From Synechococcus sp. MED650 (GTDB taxonomy: Bacteria > Cyanobacteriota > Cyanobacteriia > PCC-6307 > Cyanobiaceae), in assembly GCA_002691345.1 (NCBI GenBank), contig NZHI01000046.1, forward strand, positions 18,429-27,539: a DNA stretch of 9,111 nt. Reading direction: 5' to 3'. The notes below the pieces were generated by a model. That model was not told where the DNA came from and ran no database searches. It saw only the letters and a list, made by a program, of their open reading frames with translations. Made by a program: the position numbers and the translations under genes. The number at the start of each line of letters is the position of its first letter. The stretch's first letter is position 1. Positions 1 through 6,979 of this stretch are shown here, piece after piece.

Positions 1-858
1 TGGCTGCTGCTGTTCAAAACACTCTGGGGATGGTCTGGATCTCTTGAGCAGGCCTGTGCACGTGCTGCGGCCGATGGGTTTGACGGTCTTGAGCTGAACA
101 TTGATCATCCCTGTCTTCAGGAGCTTGATTTTTCAGCCATCAGGCACTCCTTATCGGAAGCGAACCAGCATCTGATTGTCGAAATCGTCACCGGGGGGGA
201 CTACACCCCTGATCTCCACTGCACCCCATCGGAGCATCTCGATCAGATTCAGCGCGGGTTGGAGCGTGCTGTTGCACTGGCCCCGCTGAAGATCAGCCTG
301 ATCACCGGCAGCGACTGTTGGGAGGAATCCGAGCAGCATCACTTTCTTGCCAGCGTTCTGGATCAGGTCGATGCCTGTTCCATTCCGGTGACGCTGGAGA
401 CGCATCGCAGTCGCTCTCTGTTTGACCCTTGGCGGATGCCGGCCTGGCTCGTTCGCCATCCACGCCTGCGTCTCACAGCGGATCTGAGCCACTGGTGTGC
501 CGTGTCGGAACGGTTGATGACATCCGATCTGCCCCCCGTTCAGGCGATGGCCTCTCGGGTTGACCACATCCATGCCCGAGTCGGTCATGCCCAGGGTCCC
601 TCAGTCAGCCATCCGTTCGCCCCGGAATGGGCGGAAGCTCTTGAGAGCCATCGTTCCTGCTGGCAGTTGTTTATCGACAAAACCTTTCGGCCGGACCGGC
701 CGATCACGCTTACCCCCGAGTTCGGCCCCGATGGCTACATGCCGCTTCGGCCGTTCACCGCTGAACCTCTTGCGGATGTTCAGCGCCTGAATGCGGAGAT
801 GGCGTCTTGGCTTCGCTCAAACCTGCTGATTCCATCGGCCCGCAACCGTTCTCGATAA
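1..858 (+). CDS. Sugar phosphate isomerase/epimerase-like TIM-barrel protein, 5' partial
   Basis: The frame is open from base 1 to the TAA at 856-858, giving 285 residues, and the true start lies just left of the window. The opening residues (WLLLFKTLWG, then GFDGLELN at about 27-34) resemble the first strand of xylose-isomerase-like TIM barrels (AP endonuclease 2 superfamily). Later strands carry likely metal-site residues: Glu in TLETHR, Asp in TADLSHW, His in VDHIHARVGH and Glu in LTPEFGP. These fit the Glu/Asp/His/Glu pattern of the superfamily, whose members isomerise or epimerise sugars and related polyols. The substrate cannot be read from the sequence. The gene is convergent with the Rieske oxygenase gene and overlaps its last 79 bases. 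An internal TTG at 259 is not a credible start, because it would remove the first barrel strands. The fold call is fairly secure; the function is open. Confidence 0.72.
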   Translation, partial: WLLLFKTLWGWSGSLEQACARAAADGFDGLELNIDHPCLQELDFSAIRHSLSEANQHLIVEIVTGGDYTPDLHCTPSEHLDQIQRGLERAVALAPLKISLITGSDCWEESEQHHFLASVLDQVDACSIPVTLETHRSRSLFDPWRMPAWLVRHPRLRLTADLSHWCAVSERLMTSDLPPVQAMASRVDHIHARVGHAQGPSVSHPFAPEWAEALESHRSCWQLFIDKTFRPDRPITLTPEFGPDGYMPLRPFTAEPLADVQRLNAEMASWLRSNLLIPSARNRSR

Positions 859-1802
859 AGACCCTGCCAGTGAAGGATCCTCTGTTCCAACCGGTGGGGT
901 GGACCAGGCTGAAAGTCTTCGCTGTACCCGCGCTGAGCTGATTCCACCAGAGCCCTGTCCTCTTCAAGAAAGGTGAGCAGCTGCTGCAACCAGGTGTCTG
1001 CTGAGGCTGCATCCCTGCCATCGGCGGCCGCGAACAATCGCAATCGCATCGTGCAATGGTCGGGCTGATTCGGCAAAAATTCCAGAAACGCCAACCGACC
1101 GTCGGGCCACACGAGCAGATGGCTCCAGGGAGGTAGCCCGAAGGTGAGGAAGCGTCCTCCGTCTGAGTGGGGAGTTTCAAGCAGGTTGTTGTATTGGCTG
1201 AAGCGATGGACGTAATCCCGCACCGGCCCCTGCTCGCGGTGCAGAGTCGTGGGATGGGCGATGGCAACGTGGTAGTCGTCGAGTGTGTTGTCGTGGGCGA
1301 TCTTCCAGTTGCAGGCCAGGTTTTGTTGGCTGACACGGAGCTGTTGACCAGCTGCATTCCAGGAATCGCTGGCTTCGGCATGAATGAGCTGCAGCTGGTT
1401 TTCAAGCGGCAGGGCCTGATCGCTGAATGCGATCCAGATCAGTGGGCCATCGATGCGGCAGGCAAGCTCGAGCATTCCCCATCTCTTGCGATCAAAGCCT
1501 TCTTCAAACTCCGATTCACGTGCCGCTGCCTGAAGTTCACCTCGGAGGTTGTAAGTCCAGCCGTGATAAGGACAGACCAGACGTCGACAGGGTTTGCCTG
1601 AACTGCTTTCGGCCCGGAATGCCACACCGCGGTGGGGACAGCGGTTACGAAAGGCCCGGGGCTGCGCGTCCGCAGGCCAGGTGAGCAGAAGCGACTGATC
1701 CAGCAGTGAGACCTCAAGCACCTCGCCCGGATGCAGATCGGAGGTTGCGGCTACCGGATGCCAGTAGTGGGTGGCGTAGCTATGAGCGTCCCAGTGATGC
1801 AT
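780..1802 (-). CDS. Rieske [2Fe-2S] non-heme iron oxygenase, large subunit
   Basis: This 340-residue protein has the two domains of a Rieske oxygenase alpha subunit. The Rieske cluster ligands are C55 and H57 (CPHRG) and C77 and H80 (CPYHGWTY). The mononuclear iron site is DNTLDDYHVAIAH, with H178 and H183, bridging Asp 175/176, and a likely third ligand D282 (EEDRALVESAQRG). Such enzymes hydroxylate or dealkylate a substrate with O2 and electrons from a separate reductase, and no reductase gene is visible here. I chose the ATG at 1802 because the conserved part begins with HYWHPVA. A GTG at 1880 would add 26 residues encoded by a tandem repeat and would overlap the ATPase stop. The gene is last in the guanidine operon, 71 nt after the ATPase, so its substrate may be a guanidine derivative (inference). 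Family call secure; substrate unknown. Confidence 0.85.
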   Translation of the reverse strand: MHHWDAHSYATHYWHPVAATSDLHPGEVLEVSLLDQSLLLTWPADAQPRAFRNRCPHRGVAFRAESSSGKPCRRLVCPYHGWTYNLRGELQAAARESEFEEGFDRKRWGMLELACRIDGPLIWIAFSDQALPLENQLQLIHAEASDSWNAAGQQLRVSQQNLACNWKIAHDNTLDDYHVAIAHPTTLHREQGPVRDYVHRFSQYNNLLETPHSDGGRFLTFGLPPWSHLLVWPDGRLAFLEFLPNQPDHCTMRLRLFAAADGRDAASADTWLQQLLTFLEEDRALVESAQRGYSEDFQPGPPHRLEQRILHWQGLYRERLRADGISRFERSQDAISAFRR

Positions 1803-1841
1803 TGCTTCATCGCAGTAAAGCGACGCAGGAAGGAACGGCAG

Positions 1842-1886
1842 ACTCAGCACAGTTCCATTCAGCACAGTTCCACTCAGCACAGTGCC
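1842..1886. repeat. 15-bp tandem repeat, three copies
   Basis: Three head-to-tail copies run ACTCAGCACAGTTCC (1842-1856), ATTCAGCACAGTTCC (1857-1871) and ACTCAGCACAGTGCC (1872-1886), differing at one or two bases. They span the end of the ABC ATPase gene and the space before the Rieske start. Because 15 is a multiple of three, each copy repeats the ATPase's final codons and stop (Leu-Cys-stop) in the same frame. In the Rieske frame each copy encodes Gly-Thr-Val-Leu-Ser/Asn without a stop. Confidence 0.92.
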
Positions 1887-2629
1887 GGTTCCAGCTCTCG
1901 CATGGTGGCCGAGAGGGAGCGACGCATCGAGAGGAAGTCGCTGCTCAAGCGCAACTGATCAAGATCGCCTTTGTGGAGGTCGACATCAAGGGAGCGAATG
2001 ATCCGACCTGGATTGGGGGCCAGCACATGCACCCGCTGTGCCAAAACAAGAGCTTCTTCCACGTCGTGGGTGATCAGCAGCACTGTCAGCCCAGTGCTTC
2101 GCCAGAGGTTGAAGAGAAAATCCTGCATCGATTCGCGAATCTGCAGATCCAGGGCACCGAAGGGTTCATCCAGCAGCAGGACGCTGGGATTGGTGGCAAG
2201 AGCACGGGCAATGGCCACCCGCTGCTGCATACCGCCGGAGAGTTCGCGCGGCAGTTTTGTGGCGGCGTCACTGAGGCCTACCACCTCCAGGAAATAGGCC
2301 GTTCGCTCCTTGATTTCCGCCAATTTCATGCTCTGAAGTCGCATGCCGAAGGCAACGTTCTGCGCGGCGTTCAGCCAGGGATAGAGGCTGTATTTCTGAA
2401 ACACCATGCCCCGGTCTGGTCCAGGGCCGGTTACGGGGGTGCCGTCGACAGTGATGCAGCCACTGCTCGGTTGATCCAGGCCGGCGATCAGGCGGAGGAT
2501 CGTGCTCTTCCCGGATCCAGAGCTGCCCACCAGGGCCATGAAGTCTCCGGATTTCATGGAGAACGACAGGCGATCGAGGATCAACTTCTCCCCGAAACGC
2601 TTGCTGAGGTTGTTGACGATGAGTTCCAT
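1874..2629 (-). CDS. ABC transporter ATP-binding protein (guanidine importer candidate)
   Basis: This 251-residue nucleotide-binding subunit belongs to the nitrate/taurine/sulfonate-type importer family. The motifs are complete and in order: Walker A GSSGSGKST (35-43), Q-loop Q78 (VFQKY), signature LSGGMQQR (130-137), Walker B VLLLDEP (150-156) and the switch histidine H188 (THD). It hydrolyses ATP on the cytoplasmic face to drive the permease encoded 3 nt upstream. The start is the ATG at 2629, just after the permease TAA. The stop lies inside the third copy of the 15-bp repeat. The family's usual annotation is nitrate or taurine transport; guanidine is inferred from the operon, as in Synechocystis sll1080-sll1082. 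A longer plus-strand reading frame over the same bases has no recognisable domain. Confidence 0.93.
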   Translation of the reverse strand: MELIVNNLSKRFGEKLILDRLSFSMKSGDFMALVGSSGSGKSTILRLIAGLDQPSSGCITVDGTPVTGPGPDRGMVFQKYSLYPWLNAAQNVAFGMRLQSMKLAEIKERTAYFLEVVGLSDAATKLPRELSGGMQQRVAIARALATNPSVLLLDEPFGALDLQIRESMQDFLFNLWRSTGLTVLLITHDVEEALVLAQRVHVLAPNPGRIIRSLDVDLHKGDLDQLRLSSDFLSMRRSLSATMRELEPALC

Positions 2630-2632
2630 GGT

Positions 2633-3460
2633 TTACACAGCCCACTTGCAGCTGAGCCGCAGCAGCAGCCGGAATCCCATATCGATGGCAAAGCCGATGA
2701 GGCCGAGCACGATCAGTTCGGCAAAGATCTGATCCGTGCGGAAGAACCGTTGGGCCAGCTGGATGCGCTTGCCAAGGCCAACTTCAGCGGCCACCAATTC
2801 AGCCACCACCACCAGGTTCCATGAGGTGGCGATGTTGATCCGGAGCGTGTCGATGATGCTGGGGAGGCTGTAGCGGGCCACCACCTGCACCAGCACCTGA
2901 CGGCTGCGGCCGCCAAGAGTGAGCGTGGTTTCGATCAGTTCTTTGGGTACGAACTTCACCGCATCCATCACCATCAGGATGTTGAAGTAGATCGTGCCGA
3001 GAAAAATCAGGGCGATTTTCGGTTCTTCTCCGATGCCGAGATAGATGATCAGCAGGGGAATGAATGCCGCTGCCGGCATATAGCGGAGCATGGCGATCAG
3101 CGGCTCGCACAAGGCGCAGATTGCTGGATAGACCCCCATGCAGATGCCGATCGGCACCGCCAACAGGGTGGCCAGGAGAAAACCTCCGAACACCCGGCCT
3201 GTGCTGGCCACGATGTCTTGAAAGAGGATTCCGCTCTCGGCCATGGAGGCCAGAGAGCGGAGAACTGCCTGTGGTGAGGGAAGGAATTTCTCATCCACCA
3301 GACCAAGGGAGGCGATGGCGGTCCACAGCAGAAGAGGCACCAGCAGAGATGCCACTTGCAGGCCACCCCGCACAGCCCTGGATGGCATGGCACCCAGGGT
3401 GAACAAGGAGAGAAGACCAGTGCTTCTCTCCTTGCTGGCAGTCGCGGCCGTGGCAGTCAT
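2633..3460 (-). CDS. ABC transporter permease (guanidine importer candidate)
   Basis: This 275-residue integral membrane protein matches the binding-protein-dependent permeases of the SsuC/TauC/NrtB type. Hydrophobic segments lie at about 35-55, 91-118, 131-142, 150-167, 212-224 and 246-268. The cytoplasmic EAA-type loop that docks on the ATPase is at about 176-200 (ETTLTLGGRSRQ followed by ARYSLP). The ATG at 3460 overlaps the stop of the binding-protein gene by one base (TGATG), indicating translational coupling, and the ATPase follows after 3 nt. It probably forms a homodimeric channel, since no second permease gene is present. Family call is strong. The transported compound is inferred from gdmH and the riboswitch in the same operon. 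Confidence 0.92.
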   Translation of the reverse strand: MTATAATASKERSTGLLSLFTLGAMPSRAVRGGLQVASLLVPLLLWTAIASLGLVDEKFLPSPQAVLRSLASMAESGILFQDIVASTGRVFGGFLLATLLAVPIGICMGVYPAICALCEPLIAMLRYMPAAAFIPLLIIYLGIGEEPKIALIFLGTIYFNILMVMDAVKFVPKELIETTLTLGGRSRQVLVQVVARYSLPSIIDTLRINIATSWNLVVVAELVAAEVGLGKRIQLAQRFFRTDQIFAELIVLGLIGFAIDMGFRLLLRLSCKWAV

Positions 3461-4461
3461 CAGGAGGCGGCGACCTTCTGGATGAAGCTGTCGTCAAACA
3501 ACTTGCTCATGTCTGGCTTTTCGGGGATGAAGCCAACAGACACCATGAAGTCGGCCATTGATTCCGCGGCGTAGGGCATGAACTTCATGCCTTCACCCTG
3601 GCTAAAGGCCTCAAGGTTCTCCTCAATCGAGAAGAAGCGGGTGCCATCTTTGTACTGCTCGTATTCCTCGGTGGGAATGCCGGCACGCTTCGCCATGATC
3701 GCTTCCGACTTCTCGGGATTCTTCGCCATGAAGTCGCGAACGTCCCACCAGGTTTTGACGATCTTCTGAACATCGTCGGGACGTTCCTTGATCAGATCTC
3801 CACTCACGGTGAGCAGGTCAGGGATGGCACCGGGGTATTCCTTCGAACTGGCAATCACCCGGGCTCCTTCACGCTTCATGGCCGTGCCGGTGTAGGGCGG
3901 GAATGCCCCCACAGCGTCCACCTGGCCAGCGGCGAAGGCTGTGGCTGCCTGATCGGTGGGCATGCCTTTGATCACGACATCTTCACGGCTGAGGCCAGCG
4001 TCTTTCAGGGCCAGGCTGAGCAGATAGTCGTCGACGACACCCTCTTCCACAGCAACGGTTTTGCCCTTGAGCTCGGCGATGGATGTGATCGAGGCGTCAG
4101 CAATGATCTGATCGTTGCCGGCAGAGTTGTCGTTCACCAACACCACCACTTCACCGCCGTTCTCACCTGGCAGGAAGGAGATGGTGTCGTTCAGAGTTTG
4201 GGAATTGCCATCGATCTTGCCGGCGGCGAAGGTTTCCATCGACTGCACATAACCGTCGAACCACTTCATCTCGACATTCACGCCGTTCTTTTCGAACAGC
4301 TTTTCTTCAACGGCAATGGCCCATGGCCACCATCCGGCCCAGTTGCTGTAGCCCAGCACGATCGGAGTGCCGCCCACCGCGGGTGTGGAGGGTTTGGAAC
4401 AGGCGACGGCCAGCACGATGGCGAGGCTGGCGAAAAGAAGGTTGCGGAGTTGTCTGGTCAT
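3460..4461 (-). CDS. ABC transporter substrate-binding lipoprotein (guanidine or guanidine-compound receptor candidate)
   Basis: This 333-residue periplasmic binding protein is of the NMT1/NrtA/TauA type. The N-terminus is basic then hydrophobic and ends in LAVAC, so C21 is a probable lipidation site, although Ala at the -3 position is not the usual Leu. The mature part begins with a beta strand and GYSNWAGWWPW (37-47), an aromatic-rich stretch near where this family binds its ligand. Four Trp residues there could hold a flat cation by cation-pi contacts (inference). FDGYVQSMETFAAGKID and LKGKTVAVEEG are typical of the family. The ATG at 4461 is 38 nt after hypB, and the TGA overlaps the permease start. 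Nitrate, taurine or thiamine-precursor binding are alternative family annotations that the operon context argues against. Confidence 0.9.
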   Translation of the reverse strand: MTRQLRNLLFASLAIVLAVACSKPSTPAVGGTPIVLGYSNWAGWWPWAIAVEEKLFEKNGVNVEMKWFDGYVQSMETFAAGKIDGNSQTLNDTISFLPGENGGEVVVLVNDNSAGNDQIIADASITSIAELKGKTVAVEEGVVDDYLLSLALKDAGLSREDVVIKGMPTDQAATAFAAGQVDAVGAFPPYTGTAMKREGARVIASSKEYPGAIPDLLTVSGDLIKERPDDVQKIVKTWWDVRDFMAKNPEKSEAIMAKRAGIPTEEYEQYKDGTRFFSIEENLEAFSQGEGMKFMPYAAESMADFMVSVGFIPEKPDMSKLFDDSFIQKVAAS

Positions 4462-4499
4462 GGCATGGGCGTGGTGGGTGAATGCAAAGGGGTTGGGGC

Positions 4500-5204
4500 T
4501 CAGGCGGTGGCCAAAGCACGGGCCGGTGGGATCCGGCTGGTGATGGCTTGTCGAACCCAGAGGTGCCAGGCGTCGAGGCCTTCACCGGTGAGGGCGGAGA
4601 CCTCGATCACCGTGGCGTTGGGATTGATGCTGAGAATGTTTCGCCGGATCGCCGCCAGATCCACGGGCAGATGGGGGAGCAAATCCACCTTGGTGATCAG
4701 CACAACATCCGCTTGACGGAACATCAGGGGGTACTTGAGCGGTTTGTCGTCGCCTTCTGTGACGCTGAGCAGAGCCACCTTGTGGTGCTCGCCGACATCG
4801 AATTCGGCCGGGCAGACGAGGTTGCCCACGTTCTCCACCAGCAACAGATCCAGGGCGGCGGGATCAAGCCGCTGCTGGAGCAGCTTCAGGCCTCCACTCA
4901 CCATGGCGGCATCCAGATGACAAGCTCTACCGGTGGTGATCGGCACCACGGGGATTCCAACGGCTTCCAGGCGCTCGGCATCCAGTTGCGTGGTCATGTC
5001 ACCCTCGAGCACAGCGATCCGCAGCTCGTTGGTCAAAGCAGGTAAGGAGCGTTCGAGCAGAGCTGTCTTGCCCGCGCCGGGGCTGCTCATCAGGTTGAGG
5101 CACAGCAGATCCCAGCTTTGGAAATGCTCGTTGTTGTGTTCCGCCTGATGCGTGTTGGCAGCGAGGAGGTTGAGGCCGAGGGTGTCCTCGAGGGGCATGT
5201 GCAT
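4500..5204 (-). CDS. hypB: HypB-type nickel-insertion GTPase
   Basis: This 234-residue G3E-family GTPase delivers nickel to a metalloenzyme. Visible motifs are the P-loop SSPGAGKT (40-47), the metal site TGRACHLDA with C95 and H96, switch region [13 protein letters not shown] with a further Cys at 131, and TKVD (171-174) for guanine recognition. HypB normally works with HypA on [NiFe] hydrogenase, but no hydrogenase subunit or other hyp gene is present. The neighbours are gdmH and hypA, so the client is most likely guanidine hydrolase, as shown for the Synechocystis system. The N-terminus is short, with only four scattered His (residues 2, 19, 23 and 27) rather than a long His-rich nickel store. 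ATG at 5204 and a second ATG at 5198 are both possible. It starts 24 nt after hypA. Confidence 0.92.
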   Translation of the reverse strand: MHMPLEDTLGLNLLAANTHQAEHNNEHFQSWDLLCLNLMSSPGAGKTALLERSLPALTNELRIAVLEGDMTTQLDAERLEAVGIPVVPITTGRACHLDAAMVSGGLKLLQQRLDPAALDLLLVENVGNLVCPAEFDVGEHHKVALLSVTEGDDKPLKYPLMFRQADVVLITKVDLLPHLPVDLAAIRRNILSINPNATVIEVSALTGEGLDAWHLWVRQAITSRIPPARALATA

Positions 5205-5228
5205 GATCAGAAAGGGGGGGTATCGGTT

Positions 5229-5627
5229 TCAGCGCTGGCGCTGGATTGAGGCTGACTCAAGGGCAGTGGAGGCATCGCTGCGGTAATCGATGCTGCGGAT
5301 CCGAAGTTCACGGCCGCTGACGATCTCCTCGAGCGGGAGATCGCAACAGGGGGAGCGGTAAGCGTTTTCCGGCACGGGCTCGTAAGTGCCGTTGCAGCTC
5401 AGACAACGCCCCACAAAGGGGATTTCCGTGATCGTGAGCCGGGATCCATCGAGCCAGGTGCCCTGCACCGCTGCGTTGTACGTGGTGACGAGCTGATCAG
5501 GTTCAACGCAGGTAAACCGCCCCACATCCAGATGAATGGTGTCCACCATCGCGGAGGTGTCATCTCGCCTATCGCGCCACTCATTGAGCGAGATCAGCAG
5601 GCATTTGGTCATGTCGACTTCGTGCAT
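5229..5627 (-). CDS. hypA: HypA-type nickel metallochaperone with altered zinc site
   Basis: This 132-residue protein starts with MHE, whose His2 and N-terminal amine bind nickel in HypA. It acts with HypB in nickel delivery. The zinc loop is atypical. The first CxxC is intact (C75, C78), but the second is SPCC (92-95): the expected third ligand is Ser92 and an extra Cys sits at 94 next to C95. The codon for Ser92 is TCC, one base from a Cys codon. The C-terminal tail after about residue 115 is hydrophilic and lacks family features. The ATG at 5627 lies 3 nt after the gdmH stop, and a purine-rich GGAGATAAGG at the end of gdmH can serve as its ribosome site. The client is inferred to be GdmH. 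Confidence 0.88.
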   Translation of the reverse strand: MHEVDMTKCLLISLNEWRDRRDDTSAMVDTIHLDVGRFTCVEPDQLVTTYNAAVQGTWLDGSRLTITEIPFVGRCLSCNGTYEPVPENAYRSPCCDLPLEEIVSGRELRIRSIDYRSDASTALESASIQRQR

Positions 5628-5630
5628 GCC

Positions 5631-6821
5631 TTATCTCCACTTCTGGTCAACGTTCATGTTGCAGTCGTCGTTGATCCACTCCGGTCTGCCCTTGCGGGGC
5701 AGCTGTCCGCTCACCACCAAGTGCGCCATCGTGTCGCAGATCACACGGGTGGCCATCAGGGAGGTCATGTCGCTGACGTCGTAGGGGGGCGACACTTCAA
5801 CGATCTCCAGGCCGCAGACGGGAACGTTGCGCACGATTAACTCCAGCAGCTTGAGGGCTTCCCGGGGCATCAGGCCGCCGGGTTCGGGCCAGCCGGTTCC
5901 CGGTACGAATCCGGCATCGATGCAGTCGATGTCGAAGGAGATGTAGACGCAGTCCGTGCCATCGGTGGCGCGTTCAATGGCGTACTGGGCGGCTGCCTCG
6001 AGACCCATCTCCGTGATGTCGGTCACGGTGAGCACGTTGGTTCCCCGTTCACGGCAGACCTTCACGCCCTCCCGGGGAACCTGCCAGCCACCGATGCCCA
6101 GCTGCACCAGATTTTCCGCTGGCGCGTTGGCCATGTTCGTGGCGTGGAACCACGGACAGGTGTGCATCCGCTCGTCCAGATCGATCTCCTGGGTGTCGAC
6201 GTGTCGATCGAAGTGGATGATTCCCACTTTCTTGTCACCCAGATGGCGGCAGACCCCGCGCACTGTTGGGAAACCGATCGAGTGGTCGCCGCCGAGGATG
6301 ATCGGGAAGGCGCCACTTGAGAACACGTGGGCGATGCCTTTGGAAATCTGATCGAAGCTCTTCTCGTTGTTGGCCGGGATCGTGAAGATGTCGCCGACAT
6401 CGCAGAGGGTGATCTGTTCCCGCAGGTCCACCCCCATTTCGTAGTTGTAAGGGGTGTAAAGCGCTGAGATGCGGCGGATGCCCTGGGGGCCGAAGCGGGT
6501 GCCGGGGCGGTAGGTGGTGCCGCAGTCGTGGGGAACGCCGACGATGGCCACGTCATAGTTGCTCACCTGGTTCACGTCTTCCAGGTAGGGCGCCTTCATG
6601 AAGGTGTTGATGCCGGCGAAGTGCGGCAATTCACCTCTGGAAAAGGTGGAAATGTTGCGGTCAACGATGCTTTCGGCGGCCTCGAGCCCCAAGCGCTTGG
6701 CCTGGTCGACTTCCTGCTGCCAACCCGTGAGGGGCAGCTTGCGTTCCTTTTCAAGAGCCTGCATGCCTTCGCTGGGGTGCGAACGCTGGAAGGCCCCAGT
6801 GGGATCCAATGGGGATGACAT
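5631..6821 (-). CDS. gdmH: Nickel-dependent guanidine hydrolase (ureohydrolase family, often annotated agmatinase)
   Basis: This 396-residue ureohydrolase is predicted to convert guanidine and water to urea and ammonia in the cytoplasm. The dinuclear metal motifs are GGDHS (177-181), DRHVD (205-209, in place of the usual DAHxD) and SFDIDCID (295-302). GTGWPEPGG (308-316) and EVSPPYD (342-348) follow. The long N-terminal extension ahead of the barrel (with FSRGELPHFAG at 60-70), the adjacent hypA and hypB, and the guanidine riboswitch point to GdmH rather than agmatinase or arginase; Synechocystis Sll1077 is the characterised relative. I chose the ATG at 6821 because any earlier start would translate the riboswitch. 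No clear Shine-Dalgarno precedes it. An ATG at 6764 is a weaker alternative. Confidence 0.93.
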   Translation of the reverse strand: MSSPLDPTGAFQRSHPSEGMQALEKERKLPLTGWQQEVDQAKRLGLEAAESIVDRNISTFSRGELPHFAGINTFMKAPYLEDVNQVSNYDVAIVGVPHDCGTTYRPGTRFGPQGIRRISALYTPYNYEMGVDLREQITLCDVGDIFTIPANNEKSFDQISKGIAHVFSSGAFPIILGGDHSIGFPTVRGVCRHLGDKKVGIIHFDRHVDTQEIDLDERMHTCPWFHATNMANAPAENLVQLGIGGWQVPREGVKVCRERGTNVLTVTDITEMGLEAAAQYAIERATDGTDCVYISFDIDCIDAGFVPGTGWPEPGGLMPREALKLLELIVRNVPVCGLEIVEVSPPYDVSDMTSLMATRVICDTMAHLVVSGQLPRKGRPEWINDDCNMNVDQKWR

Positions 6822-6842
6822 CAAACGAGGGAGTTGGCGTTG

Positions 6843-6945
6843 GAGCGGTCTCCCGGGCTTTTGTCCCTCCGTGCAACCGGCAGAGCCGGCCGAAACCTCT
6901 TGGACCAGACATCCCGAAGGGGATCGGAACCCTAGGTTTCTCCGC
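6843..6945 (-). promoter_or_regulatory. Guanidine-I (ykkC class) riboswitch
   Basis: The minus strand carries the conserved blocks of the guanidine-I aptamer in order. These are CTAGGGTTCCG (6935-6925), a small ATCCC/GGGAT hairpin, TGGTCCAAGAG, a CCGGC/GCCGG hairpin, then ACGGAGGGACAAAAGCCC and GGGAGA (ending at 6849). A short closing helix can form between GCGG (6945-6942) and CCGC (6848-6845). The aptamer ends about 22 nt before the gdmH ATG. No hairpin with a U-run follows, so a terminator-type switch is not evident and control near the start codon is more likely. Class assignment is very firm; the mechanism is inferred. Confidence 0.93.
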
Positions 6946-6951
6946 AGCTGC

Positions 6952-6957
6952 ACTGTC
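6952..6957 (-). promoter_or_regulatory. Candidate -10 element of the gdmH operon
   Basis: GACAGT on the minus strand lies exactly 22 nt downstream of the NtcA box, the usual spacing to the TAN3T hexamer in NtcA-activated promoters. It keeps the A and final T but has G at the first position. Transcription would begin near 6945, at the first helix of the riboswitch. Position supports it more than sequence does. Confidence 0.45.
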
Positions 6958-6979
6958 CGCTGAAATGAAGGGCTTGGTG

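Noticed and set aside
1706..2824. A 372-residue plus-strand reading frame
   Set aside because: It lies antisense to the ABC ATPase and permease, has low-complexity Gln/His-rich composition and no domain, whereas the minus-strand frames carry every ABC motif.
1874..4461. Nitrate, taurine or sulfonate importer
   Set aside because: The three proteins belong to that broad family by sequence, but the operon leader senses guanidine and the adjacent enzyme uses it. Substrate remains an inference.
4500..5627. HypA/HypB as evidence of a [NiFe] hydrogenase locus
   Set aside because: No hydrogenase subunit or other hyp gene is present. The pair is embedded between gdmH and its importer, matching the guanidine hydrolase maturation role.
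5631..6821. Agmatinase or arginase (polyamine or arginine metabolism)
   Set aside because: The fold is shared, but DRHVD in place of DAHxD, the long N-terminal extension, the hypA/hypB neighbours and the guanidine riboswitch favour guanidine hydrolase.
5631..6953. A 440-residue version of the ureohydrolase starting at 6953
   Set aside because: The extra 44 codons run straight through the guanidine-I riboswitch, whose conserved RNA blocks explain that sequence. The ATG at 6821 gives a normal GdmH length.
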